Source: an uncultured Nesterenkonia sp. (GTDB lineage Bacteria; Actinomycetota; Actinomycetes; Actinomycetales; Micrococcaceae). Taken from it: a stretch of 64,000 bases of DNA. This document shows, piece by piece, positions 9,216-18,563 of the stretch (positions are counted from its first letter, which is position 1; every line of letters begins with the position of its first letter). The translations under genes were made by a program, and so were the position numbers. The stretch is from assembly GCA_947494195.1 (NCBI GenBank), contig CANLUC010000001.1, positions 620,001 to 684,000 of the forward strand, read 5' to 3'. A model generated the notes under the pieces. It was not told where the DNA came from, did not search any database, and was given only the letters and a program-made list of their open reading frames with translations.

Positions 9216-10337
9216 GTGAGCCACTCATCCCAGATCCCCGCGGATCCTTCGCCGGAGCCCCATGCCCCCACGCCGCGTCAGATACGCCGCTGGAGGCGCT
9301 ACCTCGCCGACGAACAGGCCGAAGGAAGGCTCTACCGGGACCTTGCCGAGCGCAAGCGCGGTGAGGAGCGGCAGATCCTGCTCGGGCTCGCGGCTGCAGA
9401 GAAGCGCCACGAGGAGCACTGGCGCGAGCTGCTGGGAGAGCACGCACAGAGGCTTCCCGCCCCGTCCGCGCACCGCGTCGTGCTCAGCTGGATGGCGCGG
9501 ATCTTCGGCTCGGTCTTCGTCCTCGCGCTGGCCCAGCGGGCGGAGGGCGAGTCCCCCTATGACACCGACTCCGACGCCACTGCACGGATGGCCGCCGATG
9601 AAGCGATCCATGAGGAGGTCGTCCGCGCGCTGGCCACCCGCGGCAGGGAGAAGCTCTCCGGAGGATTCCGCGCCGCGGTCTTCGGCGCCAACGACGGCCT
9701 GGTCTCCAACCTCGCGCTGATCGTGGGCATGGGAGGGACCGGGGTCGGTCCCACCGTCATCCTGCTCACTGGAGTGGCGGGTCTCCTCGCCGGGGCGCTG
9801 TCCATGGCAGCCGGCGAGTTCGTCTCTGTGCGCAGCCAGCGTGAGCTGCTCGACGCCACACGCCCGACCCAGGCGACGCTCCGGGCCGCGCCGGACCTGG
9901 ATCTGGACCACAACGAGCTGATCCTGGTCTACCGGGCGCGAGGCATGAGCGAGGGCGACGCCGAGCACCGCGCACTGGAGCGCCTGGGCGTCTTCGACTG
10001 CGACTGCAATCCCGAGCTCTCCCACGACCCCGAGGAGGTCGCCGATGAGCACGCGATCGTGGGCTCCGCCTGGACCGCGGCCGGCTCGAGCTTCGTCTTC
10101 TTCGCCGTGGGCGCGATCATCCCGGTCATCCCCTACCTGCTGGGAGCCGAGGGGCTCACCGCCGTCGTCATCTCCTGCGCCATGGTCGGGGTCGCGCTGC
10201 TCGGCACCGGCGCGGTCGTCGGGCTGCTCTCCGGCGCCTCCCCGCTCAAGCGCGGACTGCGCCAGCTGGGCATCGGACTGGGTGCGGCAGCCGTGACCTA
10301 CCTGCTGGGCTCGGTGCTGGGCGTCACCGTGGCGTAG
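9216..10337 (+). CDS. Ferritin-like domain fused to VIT1/CCC1 transporter
   Basis: About 373 residues. The N-terminal third (about 20-120) is a rubrerythrin/ferritin-like helical domain with ExxH motifs such as EKRHEEHW. The rest is a VIT1/CCC1 Fe/Mn transporter domain, beginning GGFRAAVFGANDGLVSNLALI and including AGALSMAAGEFVSVRSQRE, with about five membrane helices. It would sense or bind iron through the N-terminal domain and move divalent metal across the membrane. GTG 9216 is chosen since GGGAGA lies 9 nt upstream; ATG 9207 and TTG 9195 in the same frame are alternatives. Confidence 0.88.
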   Translation: MSHSSQIPADPSPEPHAPTPRQIRRWRRYLADEQAEGRLYRDLAERKRGEERQILLGLAAAEKRHEEHWRELLGEHAQRLPAPSAHRVVLSWMARIFGSVFVLALAQRAEGESPYDTDSDATARMAADEAIHEEVVRALATRGREKLSGGFRAAVFGANDGLVSNLALIVGMGGTGVGPTVILLTGVAGLLAGALSMAAGEFVSVRSQRELLDATRPTQATLRAAPDLDLDHNELILVYRARGMSEGDAEHRALERLGVFDCDCNPELSHDPEEVADEHAIVGSAWTAAGSSFVFFAVGAIIPVIPYLLGAEGLTAVVISCAMVGVALLGTGAVVGLLSGASPLKRGLRQLGIGLGAAAVTYLLGSVLGVTVA

Positions 10338-10378
10338 CCGCAAGGCGTCTCGCCGCATCCCCCACTGCGTCGACACTC

Positions 10379-10395
10379 TTCTACAACGTGTAGAA
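10379..10395 (+). promoter_or_regulatory. 17-bp inverted repeat, BlaI-like operator candidate
   Basis: TTCTACA-ACG-TGTAGAA, a perfect 7-bp inverted repeat, lies just upstream of a TAGACT -10 candidate (10402-10407) for the PNPOx-like gene and would cover the -35 and spacer. It matches the repeat at 444-460 in 7 of 7 left-arm and 6 of 7 right-arm positions. The core TACA...TGTA resembles BlaI/CopY-family sites. No blaI-like gene is in the window. Confidence 0.55.
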
Positions 10396-10455
10396 AAAGG
10401 CTAGACTCGGGAATGCACAGTGACGTGCACTCCCGAGCGGAAGACGGTGACGGCC

Positions 10456-10908
10456 ATGTTCGAACATCCCGACAATGAACCGGTCCTGGTGCTTGACGAG
10501 GACCAGTGCTGGAGCCTGCTGAAGGGCACCCAGCATGGGCGGCTGGTCACCGTGGTGGGCGGTCGCGCCGACATCTTCCCGGTCAACTGCGCAGTCCAGA
10601 AGAACTCGATCGTGCTGCGCACCGCACCGGGGTCGAAGCTCGCCGAGATGGCCGTCAATGAGAGTGTGGTCTTCGAGGCCGACGGCATCCTCGCCGATCA
10701 GGCCTGGTCCGTGGTGCTGCGTGGCACCGCCGCCAGGCTGGAGACCTCCGCAGAGCGGGAGGAGGCGGAGGAGCTCGGCCTCAAACCCTGGGTGCCCACG
10801 CTGAAGGACTTCTTCGTGCGGATCAGCGCCCAGGAGCTCAGCGGGCGCCACTTCCTCTTCGGGCCCCATCCCGAGCGCGAACTGGGCGAGGGCTCCGAGT
10901 TCGGCTGA
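10456..10908 (+). CDS. Pyridoxamine 5'-phosphate oxidase-fold flavoprotein
   Basis: 150 residues from the ATG chosen. The split-barrel PNPOx-like fold is indicated by GRLVTVVGGRADIFPVNCAV, the FEADG strand, WSVVLRGTAARLE and a C-terminal GRHFLFGP. Such small actinobacterial proteins bind FMN, F420 or haem; which one is not clear. In-frame GTG codons at 10420 and 10447 could also start it. ATG 10456 is preferred because homologues usually begin MFE and a -10 box at 10402-10407 leaves a leader of about 40 nt. An inverted repeat at 10379-10395 probably controls it. Confidence 0.82.
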   Translation: MFEHPDNEPVLVLDEDQCWSLLKGTQHGRLVTVVGGRADIFPVNCAVQKNSIVLRTAPGSKLAEMAVNESVVFEADGILADQAWSVVLRGTAARLETSAEREEAEELGLKPWVPTLKDFFVRISAQELSGRHFLFGPHPERELGEGSEFG

Positions 10909-10921
10909 GCTCAGACGAAGA

Positions 10922-10954
10922 CGGGGCCGCCCCTGAGAATCAGGAACGGCCCCG
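10922..10954. terminator. Bidirectional terminator hairpin
   Basis: CGGGGCCG and CGGCCCCG form an 8-bp outer stem around an inner CCTGA-GAA-TCAGG stem with a 2-nt internal loop each side. It separates the convergent PNPOx-like and sucD genes. Confidence 0.7.
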
Positions 10955-10989
10955 CACTGCGGTGCCTCAGACTGCGCGGTCTTTGAGCG

Positions 10990-11904
10990 TCAGCCCTTGA
11001 AGATCTCGCGGAGCAGATCAGCGGTCTCGGACGGCGTCTTGCCGACCTTCACGCCTGCTGCCTCAAGTGCTTCCTTCTTGCCCTCGGCCGTGCCCGAGCC
11101 GCCCGAGACGATGGCGCCGGCGTGGCCCATGGTCTTGCCCTCGGGAGCGGTGAAGCCTGCCACGTAGCCCACCACGGGCTTGGTGACGTGGGCCTTGATG
11201 TACTCGGCCGCGCGCTCCTCGGCGTCGCCGCCGATCTCACCGATCATCACGATGGCCTTGGTCTCCGGATCGTTCTCGAAGGCCTCGAGCGCATCGATGT
11301 GCGTGGTGCCGATGACCGGGTCGCCGCCGATGCCGATGGAGGTGGAGAAGCCGATGTCGCGCAGTTCATACATCATCTGGTAAGTCAGGGTGCCTGACTT
11401 CGAGACCAGGCCGATGGGCCCGGCTTCGGTGATGTTGGACGGAGTGATGCCCGCCAGCGCCTGTCCCGGGGTGATGATGCCGGGGCAGTTGGGGCCGATG
11501 ATCCGGGTGACGGGCTTGCCGTCGGCGCCGGTCTTGGTCAGCGAGAGGTTGAAGAACTCAGCAGAGTCCTGCACCGGGATGCCCTCGGTGATGACCACGA
11601 GCAGGCCGATGCCTGCCTCGATGGCCTCCACGGCTGCATCCTTGGCGAACTTCGGCGGCACGAAGGCCACTGAGACGTCGGCGCCGGTCTTCTCCATGGC
11701 CTCGGCCACGGACTCGAACACGGGCAGCTCGACGTCGGCGCCTGCCTTGTCCTTGTGGGACACAGTGCTGCCGGCCTTGCGGGCGTTGACGCCGCCGACG
11801 ATGTTGGTGCCTGCTTTGAGCATCAGAGCGGTGTGCTTGGTGCCCTCACCGCCGGTGATGCCCTGCACGATGACCTTGGAGTCCTTGTTCAGGTAGATAG
11901 ACAT
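10990..11904 (-). CDS. sucD: Succinate-CoA ligase, alpha subunit
   Basis: 304 residues. The N-terminal CoA-binding Rossmann domain has [18 protein letters not shown] and NCPGIITPG. The C-terminal ligase domain carries the phosphohistidine loop [15 protein letters not shown]. With SucC it interconverts succinyl-CoA and succinate with substrate-level phosphorylation in the TCA cycle. It is 15 nt downstream of sucC, so the two form an operon, and it ends at a strong hairpin. Confidence 0.97.
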   Translation of the reverse strand: MSIYLNKDSKVIVQGITGGEGTKHTALMLKAGTNIVGGVNARKAGSTVSHKDKAGADVELPVFESVAEAMEKTGADVSVAFVPPKFAKDAAVEAIEAGIGLLVVITEGIPVQDSAEFFNLSLTKTGADGKPVTRIIGPNCPGIITPGQALAGITPSNITEAGPIGLVSKSGTLTYQMMYELRDIGFSTSIGIGGDPVIGTTHIDALEAFENDPETKAIVMIGEIGGDAEERAAEYIKAHVTKPVVGYVAGFTAPEGKTMGHAGAIVSGGSGTAEGKKEALEAAGVKVGKTPSETADLLREIFKG

Positions 11905-11919
11905 TGTGTGAGCAGGTCC

Positions 11920-13098
11920 TTACTTCTCAGTCTGCGCAGAGTGCGCGAGTTCGGCGGCCTTGTCGGCGCCGGCGTCCATGGTGTCAGCGGTGGTGACCAG
12001 CGGGTGGTTCGCCGCCTCAAGGATGCGGCGCCCCTCTTCCACGTTGTTGCCGTCGAGGCGCACCACGAGCGGCTTGGTGGCGGAGTCCCCGAGGATCTCG
12101 AGCGCCTTGACGATGCCGTTGGCCACCGCGTCACAGGAGGTGATGCCGCCGAAGACGTTGACGAAGACGGACTTCACCTGGTCATCGCCGAGGATGACGT
12201 CGAGGCCGTTGGCCATGACCTCGGCCGAGGCGCCGCCGCCGATGTCCAGGAAGTTGGCGGGCTTGACCCCGCCGTGCGCCTCGCCTGCATAGGCGACGAC
12301 GTCCAGGGTGGACATGACCAGACCGGCGCCGTTGCCGATGATGCCGACCTGTCCGTCAAGCTTGACGTAGTTCAGGTCATTTTCCTTGGCCTTGGCCTCC
12401 AGCGGATCCTCGGTCTGCTCGTCCACGAGCTCCGCATGCTGGGGCTGGCGGAAGCCAGCGTTCTCGTCGATGGTGACCTTGCCATCGAGGGCGATGATCT
12501 GCCCGTCGCCGGTCTTCACCAGCGGGTTCACCTCGACCAGCGTGGCGTCCTCCTTGGAGAAGACGGTCCACAGCTGCACGAAGGCATTCGCCAGCTGCTC
12601 GTGCTGCTCCTCGGGGAATCCTGCCTGCTCGGCGATCTCCTTGGCCTTGGCCGCGTCGATGCCGGTGTTGGGGTCGATGCCCACGCGAGCCAGCGCCTCG
12701 GGCCGCTCTTCAGCGAGCTGCTCGATCTCCACCCCGCCCTCTTTGGAGCACATCGCGAGGTAGTTGCGGTTGGCTCGGTCCAGCAGGATCGAGAAGTAGT
12801 ACTCATCTGCGATGTCTGCACCCTGGGCGATCATCACGCGGTGCACAGTGTGCCCCTTGATGTCCATGCCCAAGATGTCTGCAGCGTGCTGCTGCGCTTC
12901 ATCGGCGCTCTTGGCAAGCTTGACGCCGCCGGCCTTGCCGCGGCCGCCGACCTTGACCTGAGCTTTGACTACGACGGTGCCACCGATCTTCTCGGCGGCC
13001 GCCTTCGCTTCTTCCGGGGTCTGCGCTACGATTCCGGCCAGCACGGGAACGCCGTGTGCCTCGAAGAGATCGCGCGCCTGGTACTCATACAGGTCCAC
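11920..13098 (-). CDS. sucC: Succinate-CoA ligase, beta subunit
   Basis: 392 residues, the usual length. The ATP-grasp N-terminal half contains [20 protein letters not shown]; the C-terminal CoA-ligase half has [19 protein letters not shown] and [12 protein letters not shown]. It starts at GTG 13098 with AAGGAC 7 nt upstream. It is the first gene of sucC-sucD and lies directly downstream of pcrA on the same strand. Confidence 0.97.
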   Translation of the reverse strand: MDLYEYQARDLFEAHGVPVLAGIVAQTPEEAKAAAEKIGGTVVVKAQVKVGGRGKAGGVKLAKSADEAQQHAADILGMDIKGHTVHRVMIAQGADIADEYYFSILLDRANRNYLAMCSKEGGVEIEQLAEERPEALARVGIDPNTGIDAAKAKEIAEQAGFPEEQHEQLANAFVQLWTVFSKEDATLVEVNPLVKTGDGQIIALDGKVTIDENAGFRQPQHAELVDEQTEDPLEAKAKENDLNYVKLDGQVGIIGNGAGLVMSTLDVVAYAGEAHGGVKPANFLDIGGGASAEVMANGLDVILGDDQVKSVFVNVFGGITSCDAVANGIVKALEILGDSATKPLVVRLDGNNVEEGRRILEAANHPLVTTADTMDAGADKAAELAHSAQTEK

Positions 13099-13171
13099 GT
13101 GGGTGTCCTTCTGCGTCGAAGTCGTCTCTACTGGCGAAGGCAGGTGGCGTCGCGCGGTTCACGCACAGCGC

Positions 13172-15715
13172 TCAGCTGACCTTCTCAAGGGGAGCATATC
13201 GCAGGAGAAGTCTCTTCTCAGACCCGGCGAAGCTGACCTTGGCGACCGTCTTGGCGCCGGTTCCTTCGACGGAGAGCACCTCTCCCACCCCGAAGCGCTT
13301 ATGGCTCACGCGCTCTCCGGGACTCAGGCTCGGGATCTCGCGATCGGGGTCCACCTGCGACGGCGCGGCCCCGCGGGTCGCCCCGGGCAGAGAGGATGAG
13401 CTCTTCTCGCTGTCCGCAGCCCCGTAGACGGTGGGCGCTGAACGGCCCGCGCCGGAGCCGTAGGCGTTCGACCCGGCGCCCCAGCTGGCACTGACACCCC
13501 CGCCCTGGATGGAGCCGCCGAAACCTGCTGAGCCGAAGCGCGGGCCTCGGGAACTCGAGGATGCGGCGTCGACCTCCATGAGCTCCTCGGGAATTTCGCC
13601 GAGGAACTGGCTCGGCGGGTTGAACTGGTGCTGGCCCCACAGGTGCCGGGACTCCGCGCGGGAGAGGTAGAGCCGCTGGCGCGCGCGGGTGAGCCCCACA
13701 TAGGCCAGGCGACGTTCCTCGGCGAGCTCATCGGGGTCCGACATGGAGCGCGAGTGCGGGAAGATGCCATGTTCCATGCCGGTGAGAAACACCACCGGGA
13801 ACTCCAGTCCCTTGGCGGTGTGCAGGGTCATCAGCGTCACCTGTCCCTGCTCCACGGCGAGTCGCTGGGACTCCTCGTCACCGGCGGAGGGGATCGCGTC
13901 GGCGTCGGCGACCAGGGAGACCTGCTCCAGGAAGTTCGCGAGCGCCCCAGGACCTTCCTGCGCATCCGATCCTGCGAGCGCCGATTCACCCTCCAGGGTG
14001 GAGGCATCGTCCTGATTGCTGGGTGCCGCGTCCGCGGCCGCCGCCTCGGCCTCGTATTCCTTGACCACGGCGACCAGCTCACCGAGGTTGTCCGCTCGGG
14101 ACTCGTCCTGGAGATCCTTGGACTGCCGCAGCGCCTCGAGCATGCCGGACTGTTCCAGGACCGCCTCGAGCACCACCGCGGGCTTGCCGTCCTGGTTGAG
14201 CTGGATGAGGTCATCGATCATCCGCACGAAGGAGGCGATGGCCTTGAGCGAGCGGGTGGCGATCCCCGGCGCGGACTCCGCGCGGCGCAGCGCCTCGAGG
14301 AACGTGGTCCGCTCCCGGGTCGCCAGCGTCGCCACGGCGCCCTCAGCGCGTTCACCGATGCCACGCTTGGGCTCGTTGAGGATGCGGCGCAGGTTGACGT
14401 CGTCGTCGGGGTTGTTGACCACCCGCAGATAGGCCAGCGCGTCCTTGATCTCCTTGCGGTCGTAGAACCGGGTGCCGCCGATCACCCGGTACGGGATGCC
14501 CCGATTGATGAGCCGCTCCTCCAGGGACCGCGACTGCGCGTTGGTCCGGTAGAAGACGGCGACGTCGGAGGGCCTGATGCCGTGCGCGTCGCCGAGGGAA
14601 TCGATGGTCCGGGCGATCCATTCGGCCTCGTCATTCTCCGAGGGCGCCACGTGCAGCACGATCGGGGTCCCCTCCCCCAGATCCGTCCAGAGCTTCTTCT
14701 CGGTGCGGTTCGGGTTCTGCGAGATCACTGCATTGGCGGCGTTGAGGATGGTCTGCGTGGAGCGGTAGTTCTGCTCGAGCTTGATCGTGGTGGCATCGGG
14801 GTAGTCCCGCGCGAATTCCACGATGTTGCGGATGTCGGCTCCGCGGAAGGCGTAGATGGACTGGTCGGAGTCGCCCACCACGGTCAGCTCCGCGCCGGGC
14901 GTCGCGGCCTCCTCGGTGCTCTCACCGGCGGGGCCGGTGAGCTGGCGCACGAGCCGGTACTGCGCGTGGTTGGTGTCCTGGTACTCGTCGACGAGCACGT
15001 GACGGAAGCGACGGCGGTAGCTGTCCAGGATGCGCGGGAAGGCGTCGAACATGTAGACGGTCTCGGCGAGGAGGTCGTCGAAGTCATAGGCATTGGCGGC
15101 ACGCAGCCGCTCGGAGTACTCGCGATACACCGTGGACACGGCCTCGGAGAAGGGCTCATGAGCGGCAGTGGCCTGAAATGCCTCGGCGTCGATGAGCTCA
15201 TTCTTCAGCGCCGAGATCTTGTTCTTCAGCGCCCGCGGAGCGAACCGTTTGGGGTCCAGGTCGTGGGACTTGGCGATGGTCGTGATCAGCCGCAGCGAGT
15301 CGGCGCTGTCATAGATCGTGAACGTGGTGCGCCGTCCCAGGTGCGCCGCCTCCGCGCGGAGAATGCGCACACAGGAGGAGTGGAAGGTGGAGATCCACAT
15401 GCGTTCGGCTGAGGGCCCGATCATCTCCGCGATCCGGTCCTTCATCTCCCGCGCGGCCTTGTTGGTGAAGGTGATCGCCAGGATCTCATGCGGGCGCGCG
15501 GCGCCGCTGCGCAGCAGGTGCACGACCCGGCGGGTCAGCACCCGAGTCTTGCCCGAGCCTGCTCCGGCCACGATCAGCAGCGGCGACCCTGAGTGGAGCA
15601 CGGCGGCCTGCTGCTCGGTGTTGAGCTCGGCGACGGCGTCTGCCGCGGTCGCGGATCCGGGGCTGGACGGCTGCTCGGCAGGGGCGGCTTTCGGCGGGGT
15701 GAAGAGGAAATCCAT
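13172..15715 (-). CDS. pcrA: ATP-dependent DNA helicase UvrD/PcrA
   Basis: 847 residues. All superfamily 1 helicase motifs are visible: Walker A GAGSGKTRVLTRR (about 51-63), motif II VDEYQDTN, motif III VVGDSDQSIYAFRGAD, motif IV EQNYRST, motif V LMTLHTAKGLEFPVVFLTG and motif VI YVGLTRARQRLYLS. The C-terminus ends with the PcrA-type tudor-like segment HKRFGVGEVLSVEG. It unwinds DNA in repair and plasmid replication. A Gly/Ser-rich linker (about 730-790) precedes the tail. A TAGAAT box (15725-15730) lies 9 nt before the ATG. Confidence 0.96.
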   Translation of the reverse strand: MDFLFTPPKAAPAEQPSSPGSATAADAVAELNTEQQAAVLHSGSPLLIVAGAGSGKTRVLTRRVVHLLRSGAARPHEILAITFTNKAAREMKDRIAEMIGPSAERMWISTFHSSCVRILRAEAAHLGRRTTFTIYDSADSLRLITTIAKSHDLDPKRFAPRALKNKISALKNELIDAEAFQATAAHEPFSEAVSTVYREYSERLRAANAYDFDDLLAETVYMFDAFPRILDSYRRRFRHVLVDEYQDTNHAQYRLVRQLTGPAGESTEEAATPGAELTVVGDSDQSIYAFRGADIRNIVEFARDYPDATTIKLEQNYRSTQTILNAANAVISQNPNRTEKKLWTDLGEGTPIVLHVAPSENDEAEWIARTIDSLGDAHGIRPSDVAVFYRTNAQSRSLEERLINRGIPYRVIGGTRFYDRKEIKDALAYLRVVNNPDDDVNLRRILNEPKRGIGERAEGAVATLATRERTTFLEALRRAESAPGIATRSLKAIASFVRMIDDLIQLNQDGKPAVVLEAVLEQSGMLEALRQSKDLQDESRADNLGELVAVVKEYEAEAAAADAAPSNQDDASTLEGESALAGSDAQEGPGALANFLEQVSLVADADAIPSAGDEESQRLAVEQGQVTLMTLHTAKGLEFPVVFLTGMEHGIFPHSRSMSDPDELAEERRLAYVGLTRARQRLYLSRAESRHLWGQHQFNPPSQFLGEIPEELMEVDAASSSSRGPRFGSAGFGGSIQGGGVSASWGAGSNAYGSGAGRSAPTVYGAADSEKSSSSLPGATRGAAPSQVDPDREIPSLSPGERVSHKRFGVGEVLSVEGTGAKTVAKVSFAGSEKRLLLRYAPLEKVS

Positions 15716-15814
15716 GGTGGTCTCATTCTACGGGGCGAAGCTGACACCGCTCGGGGGCGCCAGGCGCCCGAACCTCTGCCAGACTGGAAGCCCACGGATT
15801 TCTTCAGGAGGGTC

Positions 15815-16534
15815 ATGTCCAAGCGGCGCAAGAAGGTGCGGGGCAACCCTGCGAGGCAGGCACGGCCGGCCGAGCCCACGAGCCAGCCGGGGGGCCTGCG
15901 CGGTTTTCGACAGGCGCGACGCGAGGGCCGCGACACATCCACGACTCCGCAGCGCCGCGACGAGGTCCGCGGCGGATATCTCAGCGAGGCGAATCGCCGC
16001 GCCGCTGAAGGCGCCGATTCGAACCCGCATCTGTTGCTGTACTCCCTGCTCGGGCTGATGGTCCTGCTCTTCGCCTACCTGCACCTCTACGCGCTGCCGC
16101 AGATGAACTACTTCGCGGGCGGATTCTCCATGCCGGATGCTCGACTCTTCGGCTACTCCGTGGAAGACATCGAACGGCTGCGCAACGTCATGGATTCCGA
16201 CGGCACCGGCCAGCTCAGCTTCCTGCACCGCACCGCCGGGATCCTGTTCCCGCTGTCCTTCGTGCTCTCCGCCTGGGCGGTCGTGGGCCTGGTGATGCGC
16301 CGGGGGGTGTTCCGCTGGATGGTGCTGGCCGGGGCGGCGATCTTCGCCGTCGTCGACATCACCGAAAACTTCCTGATCGATCACATCCTCACCATGGAGC
16401 CGCTGGATGAGGCGCTGGTGGCGGTCTCCTCGGCGTTCACGGTGACCAGCTGGGCGCTGCTGATGATCATCGGCTCGGTGGTGATCGGCTCAGTGGTGAT
16501 GAGCCTGATCAGCCGCGGGGTGGAACGGCCCTAG
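15815..16534 (+). CDS. Membrane protein of unknown function
   Basis: 239 residues from ATG 15815, which has a strong AGGAGGG Shine-Dalgarno at 15806-15812; the frame extends upstream to 15593 but only through the pcrA antisense strand. A basic, disordered N-terminus (about 1-75) precedes four hydrophobic segments (about 76-92, 135-155, 165-182, 200-228). No family is recognised. The last 45 bp overlap the 3' end of the SGNH hydrolase gene on the opposite strand. Confidence 0.72.
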   Translation: MSKRRKKVRGNPARQARPAEPTSQPGGLRGFRQARREGRDTSTTPQRRDEVRGGYLSEANRRAAEGADSNPHLLLYSLLGLMVLLFAYLHLYALPQMNYFAGGFSMPDARLFGYSVEDIERLRNVMDSDGTGQLSFLHRTAGILFPLSFVLSAWAVVGLVMRRGVFRWMVLAGAAIFAVVDITENFLIDHILTMEPLDEALVAVSSAFTVTSWALLMIIGSVVIGSVVMSLISRGVERP

Positions 16535-17686
16535 CGCCCGCGCGGCGGCGACGGCAGCGAATCGTTCACCGACGATCTGGTGGGTCGCGGCGTCCGGGTG
16601 CAGGGCATCGGGAAGCGGGTGTTCCTGCGCATCATGAGGCCCATAGAGCTCCTGCCCGTCGAGCAGGTGCAGGTGCGGATCGCTTGCTCCACGCTCGCCG
16701 ATGATCCGCTCAAGCTCCGTGCGGATGACTTCGAGCGTGAGCTTCCCGGCCGCCGTCTCGGCCGGGTCTCCGGTGGCGCGAAAGCGCACGATTCCCTGCT
16801 TCAGTACGTCCGGATCGAAGGCCCCGGGCCCGGGGGTGTGTTCATGGATGGGACAGCTCAGCGGCGAGATCACCACCAGCGGCGTCATGGGGTGTCCCTC
16901 TCGGATGGTGTCGAGGAAGCCATGCACGGCGGGCCCGAAGGCGCGCAGCCGCATCAGGTCGGCGTTGACCAGGTTGATCCCGAGCTCGAGGCTGATGGCA
17001 TCGGCGGGGGCGTCTCGGATGCTTCGGGCCACGAAAGGGTCCAGCAGCGCGCTGCCGCCGAAGCCCAGGTTCACCAGCTCAACCTCAGCCAGCCGTGCCG
17101 CCACTGCGGGCCAGATCCCGGTCGGGCGGGTGGCGTTGGATCCCTGACTGATGGAGCTGCCGTGGTGCATCCATACCGGGCGAGCGGACGCGACCGGGTC
17201 AACGGAAGCGTTGCTGCGCAGCTCGATGAGTTCGGTGGTCTCGTTGTGCGGCAGCCAGATCTCGAGGTCCTTCACCCCGGTCGGCAGCTCGGCGAAGCGG
17301 GCGACATGGGTTCCATGCATGTCGCGCTCCACGGCGCCGGTGCGCATGTCGATGATCGTGGTGGCCCCTCCGGAGGTCACCGAATGCTCGATCACCGCGC
17401 CGTTGTGGACGAGTTCGATCACCCCGTCGGGGCGCGGCGGCACGCCTGCATAGGCGGTCCGTGAGCGCCAGGTCTCCAGCTCGAGGGCGGTCGCCGCGGT
17501 GCGCAGCGCGATCCGCACCCCGGAGGACTGGGCCTCCACCATCCCCAGCTGGGGATCGGTGTTCTGCGCGCGGGCCCAGCCGGGCAGCCGGTGAGGCAGG
17601 ATGCCGTGCTCGGTGTGCTCCAGCTCGAGGGCTCCGCGCAGGAGGGCCGGGGACAGCCGGACGGGGGTCAGCAGCTCATGGGTCAT
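16490..17686 (-). CDS. SGNH/GDSL-type hydrolase
   Basis: 398 residues. An N-terminal beta-rich carbohydrate-esterase-like domain (about 1-190) precedes an SGNH core with nucleophile block HHGSSISQGS, the Gly block NLGFGGSAL, an oxyanion block LELGINLVN and the C-terminal DALHPD catalytic pair. The nucleophile motif reads GSS rather than GDS. Members hydrolyse esters of lipids or sugars; the substrate is unknown. It overlaps the upstream TetR-type regulator gene by 4 bp (ATGA) and forms an operon with it. Confidence 0.85.
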   Translation of the reverse strand: MTHELLTPVRLSPALLRGALELEHTEHGILPHRLPGWARAQNTDPQLGMVEAQSSGVRIALRTAATALELETWRSRTAYAGVPPRPDGVIELVHNGAVIEHSVTSGGATTIIDMRTGAVERDMHGTHVARFAELPTGVKDLEIWLPHNETTELIELRSNASVDPVASARPVWMHHGSSISQGSNATRPTGIWPAVAARLAEVELVNLGFGGSALLDPFVARSIRDAPADAISLELGINLVNADLMRLRAFGPAVHGFLDTIREGHPMTPLVVISPLSCPIHEHTPGPGAFDPDVLKQGIVRFRATGDPAETAAGKLTLEVIRTELERIIGERGASDPHLHLLDGQELYGPHDAQEHPLPDALHPDAATHQIVGERFAAVAAARALGPFHPAADQAHHH

Positions 17687-18300
17687 CGGGGATCCTCAGC
17701 GTGGGGTGGCGGGGGTGCTTCGTCGGGGGCGGTGGACCAGGCGCGGAACAGCGTGTCGAGGCCATGGATGATCTGTGCCCAGCTCTCGGCGGCCGGCGGC
17801 GAGCTGTTGTCGAAGCTGCCGCTCATCTCCAGGGTGATGAAGCCGCGCACCGTGCTGCCGAGCATGCGCACCGCGTGGACGCGTGAGTCGGGGTGCACCG
17901 CGTAGCCGCGCAGCACGGCTTCGGTGAACCGGGCATGTCGCGGCCCGGCGCTGCTGGCGGCAGTCTCGGCGTCCAGCGTCGCGGCGGCAGATGAGGCGGT
18001 GAAGCGCCCAGGATGCTGCCTGGCGTAGTCCCGGTAGGAGTTCGCGAGCCCCGTCAGCGCGGACTTGCCGGAGAGTCCAGCCACCGCCTCCGCTGCCCGA
18101 TCGGCCATCTCTTCCAGAGCCAGCAGCGTCACCTGTTCACGCAGCTCCGCGGTCCCGCTGACATGGGAATACAGGCTCGGAGTCTGGACGCCGCAGCGCC
18201 GGGCCACTTCGGCGAGGGTCACGTGCTCGAACCCGAGCTCGTCAGCGAGCTCAGCGCCGACGGCGGCCAGTCGCGCCCTGGTGATGCCTGCCCGCGCCAT
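17683..18300 (-). CDS. TetR/AcrR family transcriptional regulator
   Basis: 205 residues. The N-terminal helix-turn-helix (about 20-45, FEHVTLAEVARRCGVQTPSLYSHV) is followed by a ligand domain of the WHG type (RHARFTEAVLRGYAVH, GFITLEMSGSFD). It is the first gene of an operon with the SGNH hydrolase and most likely regulates it and itself. A 14-bp palindrome at 18337-18350 lies upstream, next to AT-rich promoter-like sequence. Confidence 0.9.
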   Translation of the reverse strand: MARAGITRARLAAVGAELADELGFEHVTLAEVARRCGVQTPSLYSHVSGTAELREQVTLLALEEMADRAAEAVAGLSGKSALTGLANSYRDYARQHPGRFTASSAAATLDAETAASSAGPRHARFTEAVLRGYAVHPDSRVHAVRMLGSTVRGFITLEMSGSFDNSSPPAAESWAQIIHGLDTLFRAWSTAPDEAPPPPHAEDPR

Positions 18301-18336
18301 CTGCGCCTCCCCCCGGAACTCAAAACCTATACCTAT

Positions 18337-18350
18337 TAGCTTTTAAGCTA
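18337..18350 (-). promoter_or_regulatory. Palindromic operator candidate for the TetR-type gene
   Basis: TAGCTT-TT-AAGCTA, a perfect 6-bp inverted repeat, lies 37 nt upstream of the tetR start in an AT-rich stretch next to CTATACCTAT. Its position fits autorepression. Confidence 0.4.
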
Positions 18351-18474
18351 CAGCATGAAGTTTCGGGATGCCAGTGCGCCCCATCACCTGCCGCGCCACA
18401 GCGGGCGGTCTCGCAGGTAGGATGATCCGGTGCTGTGCCGGAACGGGCAGCACTCGCGGCACTCTCCGCCGCGG

Positions 18475-18550
18475 CCCTCCGTAGCTCAGGGGATAGAGCA
18501 CCGCTCTCCTAAAGCGGGTGTCACAGGTTCGAATCCTGTCGGGGGGACCA
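18475..18550 (+). tRNA. tRNA-Arg(CCT)
   Basis: A 76-nt cloverleaf including an encoded CCA: acceptor CCCTCCG/CGGGGGG, D arm with GCTC/GAGC, anticodon arm CCGCT-CTCCTAA-AGCGG (anticodon CCT) and T arm ACAGG-TTCGAAT-CCTGT. The last 53 bases are repeated at 20582-20634, so this gene served as the attachment site of the downstream island. Confidence 0.95.
18498..18550 (+). repeat. 53-bp direct repeat, att site (tRNA side)
   Basis: The 3' 53 bases of tRNA-Arg(CCT), from the D-arm/anticodon boundary to CCA, identical to 20582-20634. This is the attachment site left intact in the functional tRNA. Confidence 0.88.
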
Positions 18551-18563
18551 CTAAAAGCGCAGG

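Noticed and set aside
13628-15412. 594-codon plus-strand open frame
   Set aside because: Antisense to pcrA; no recognisable protein features.
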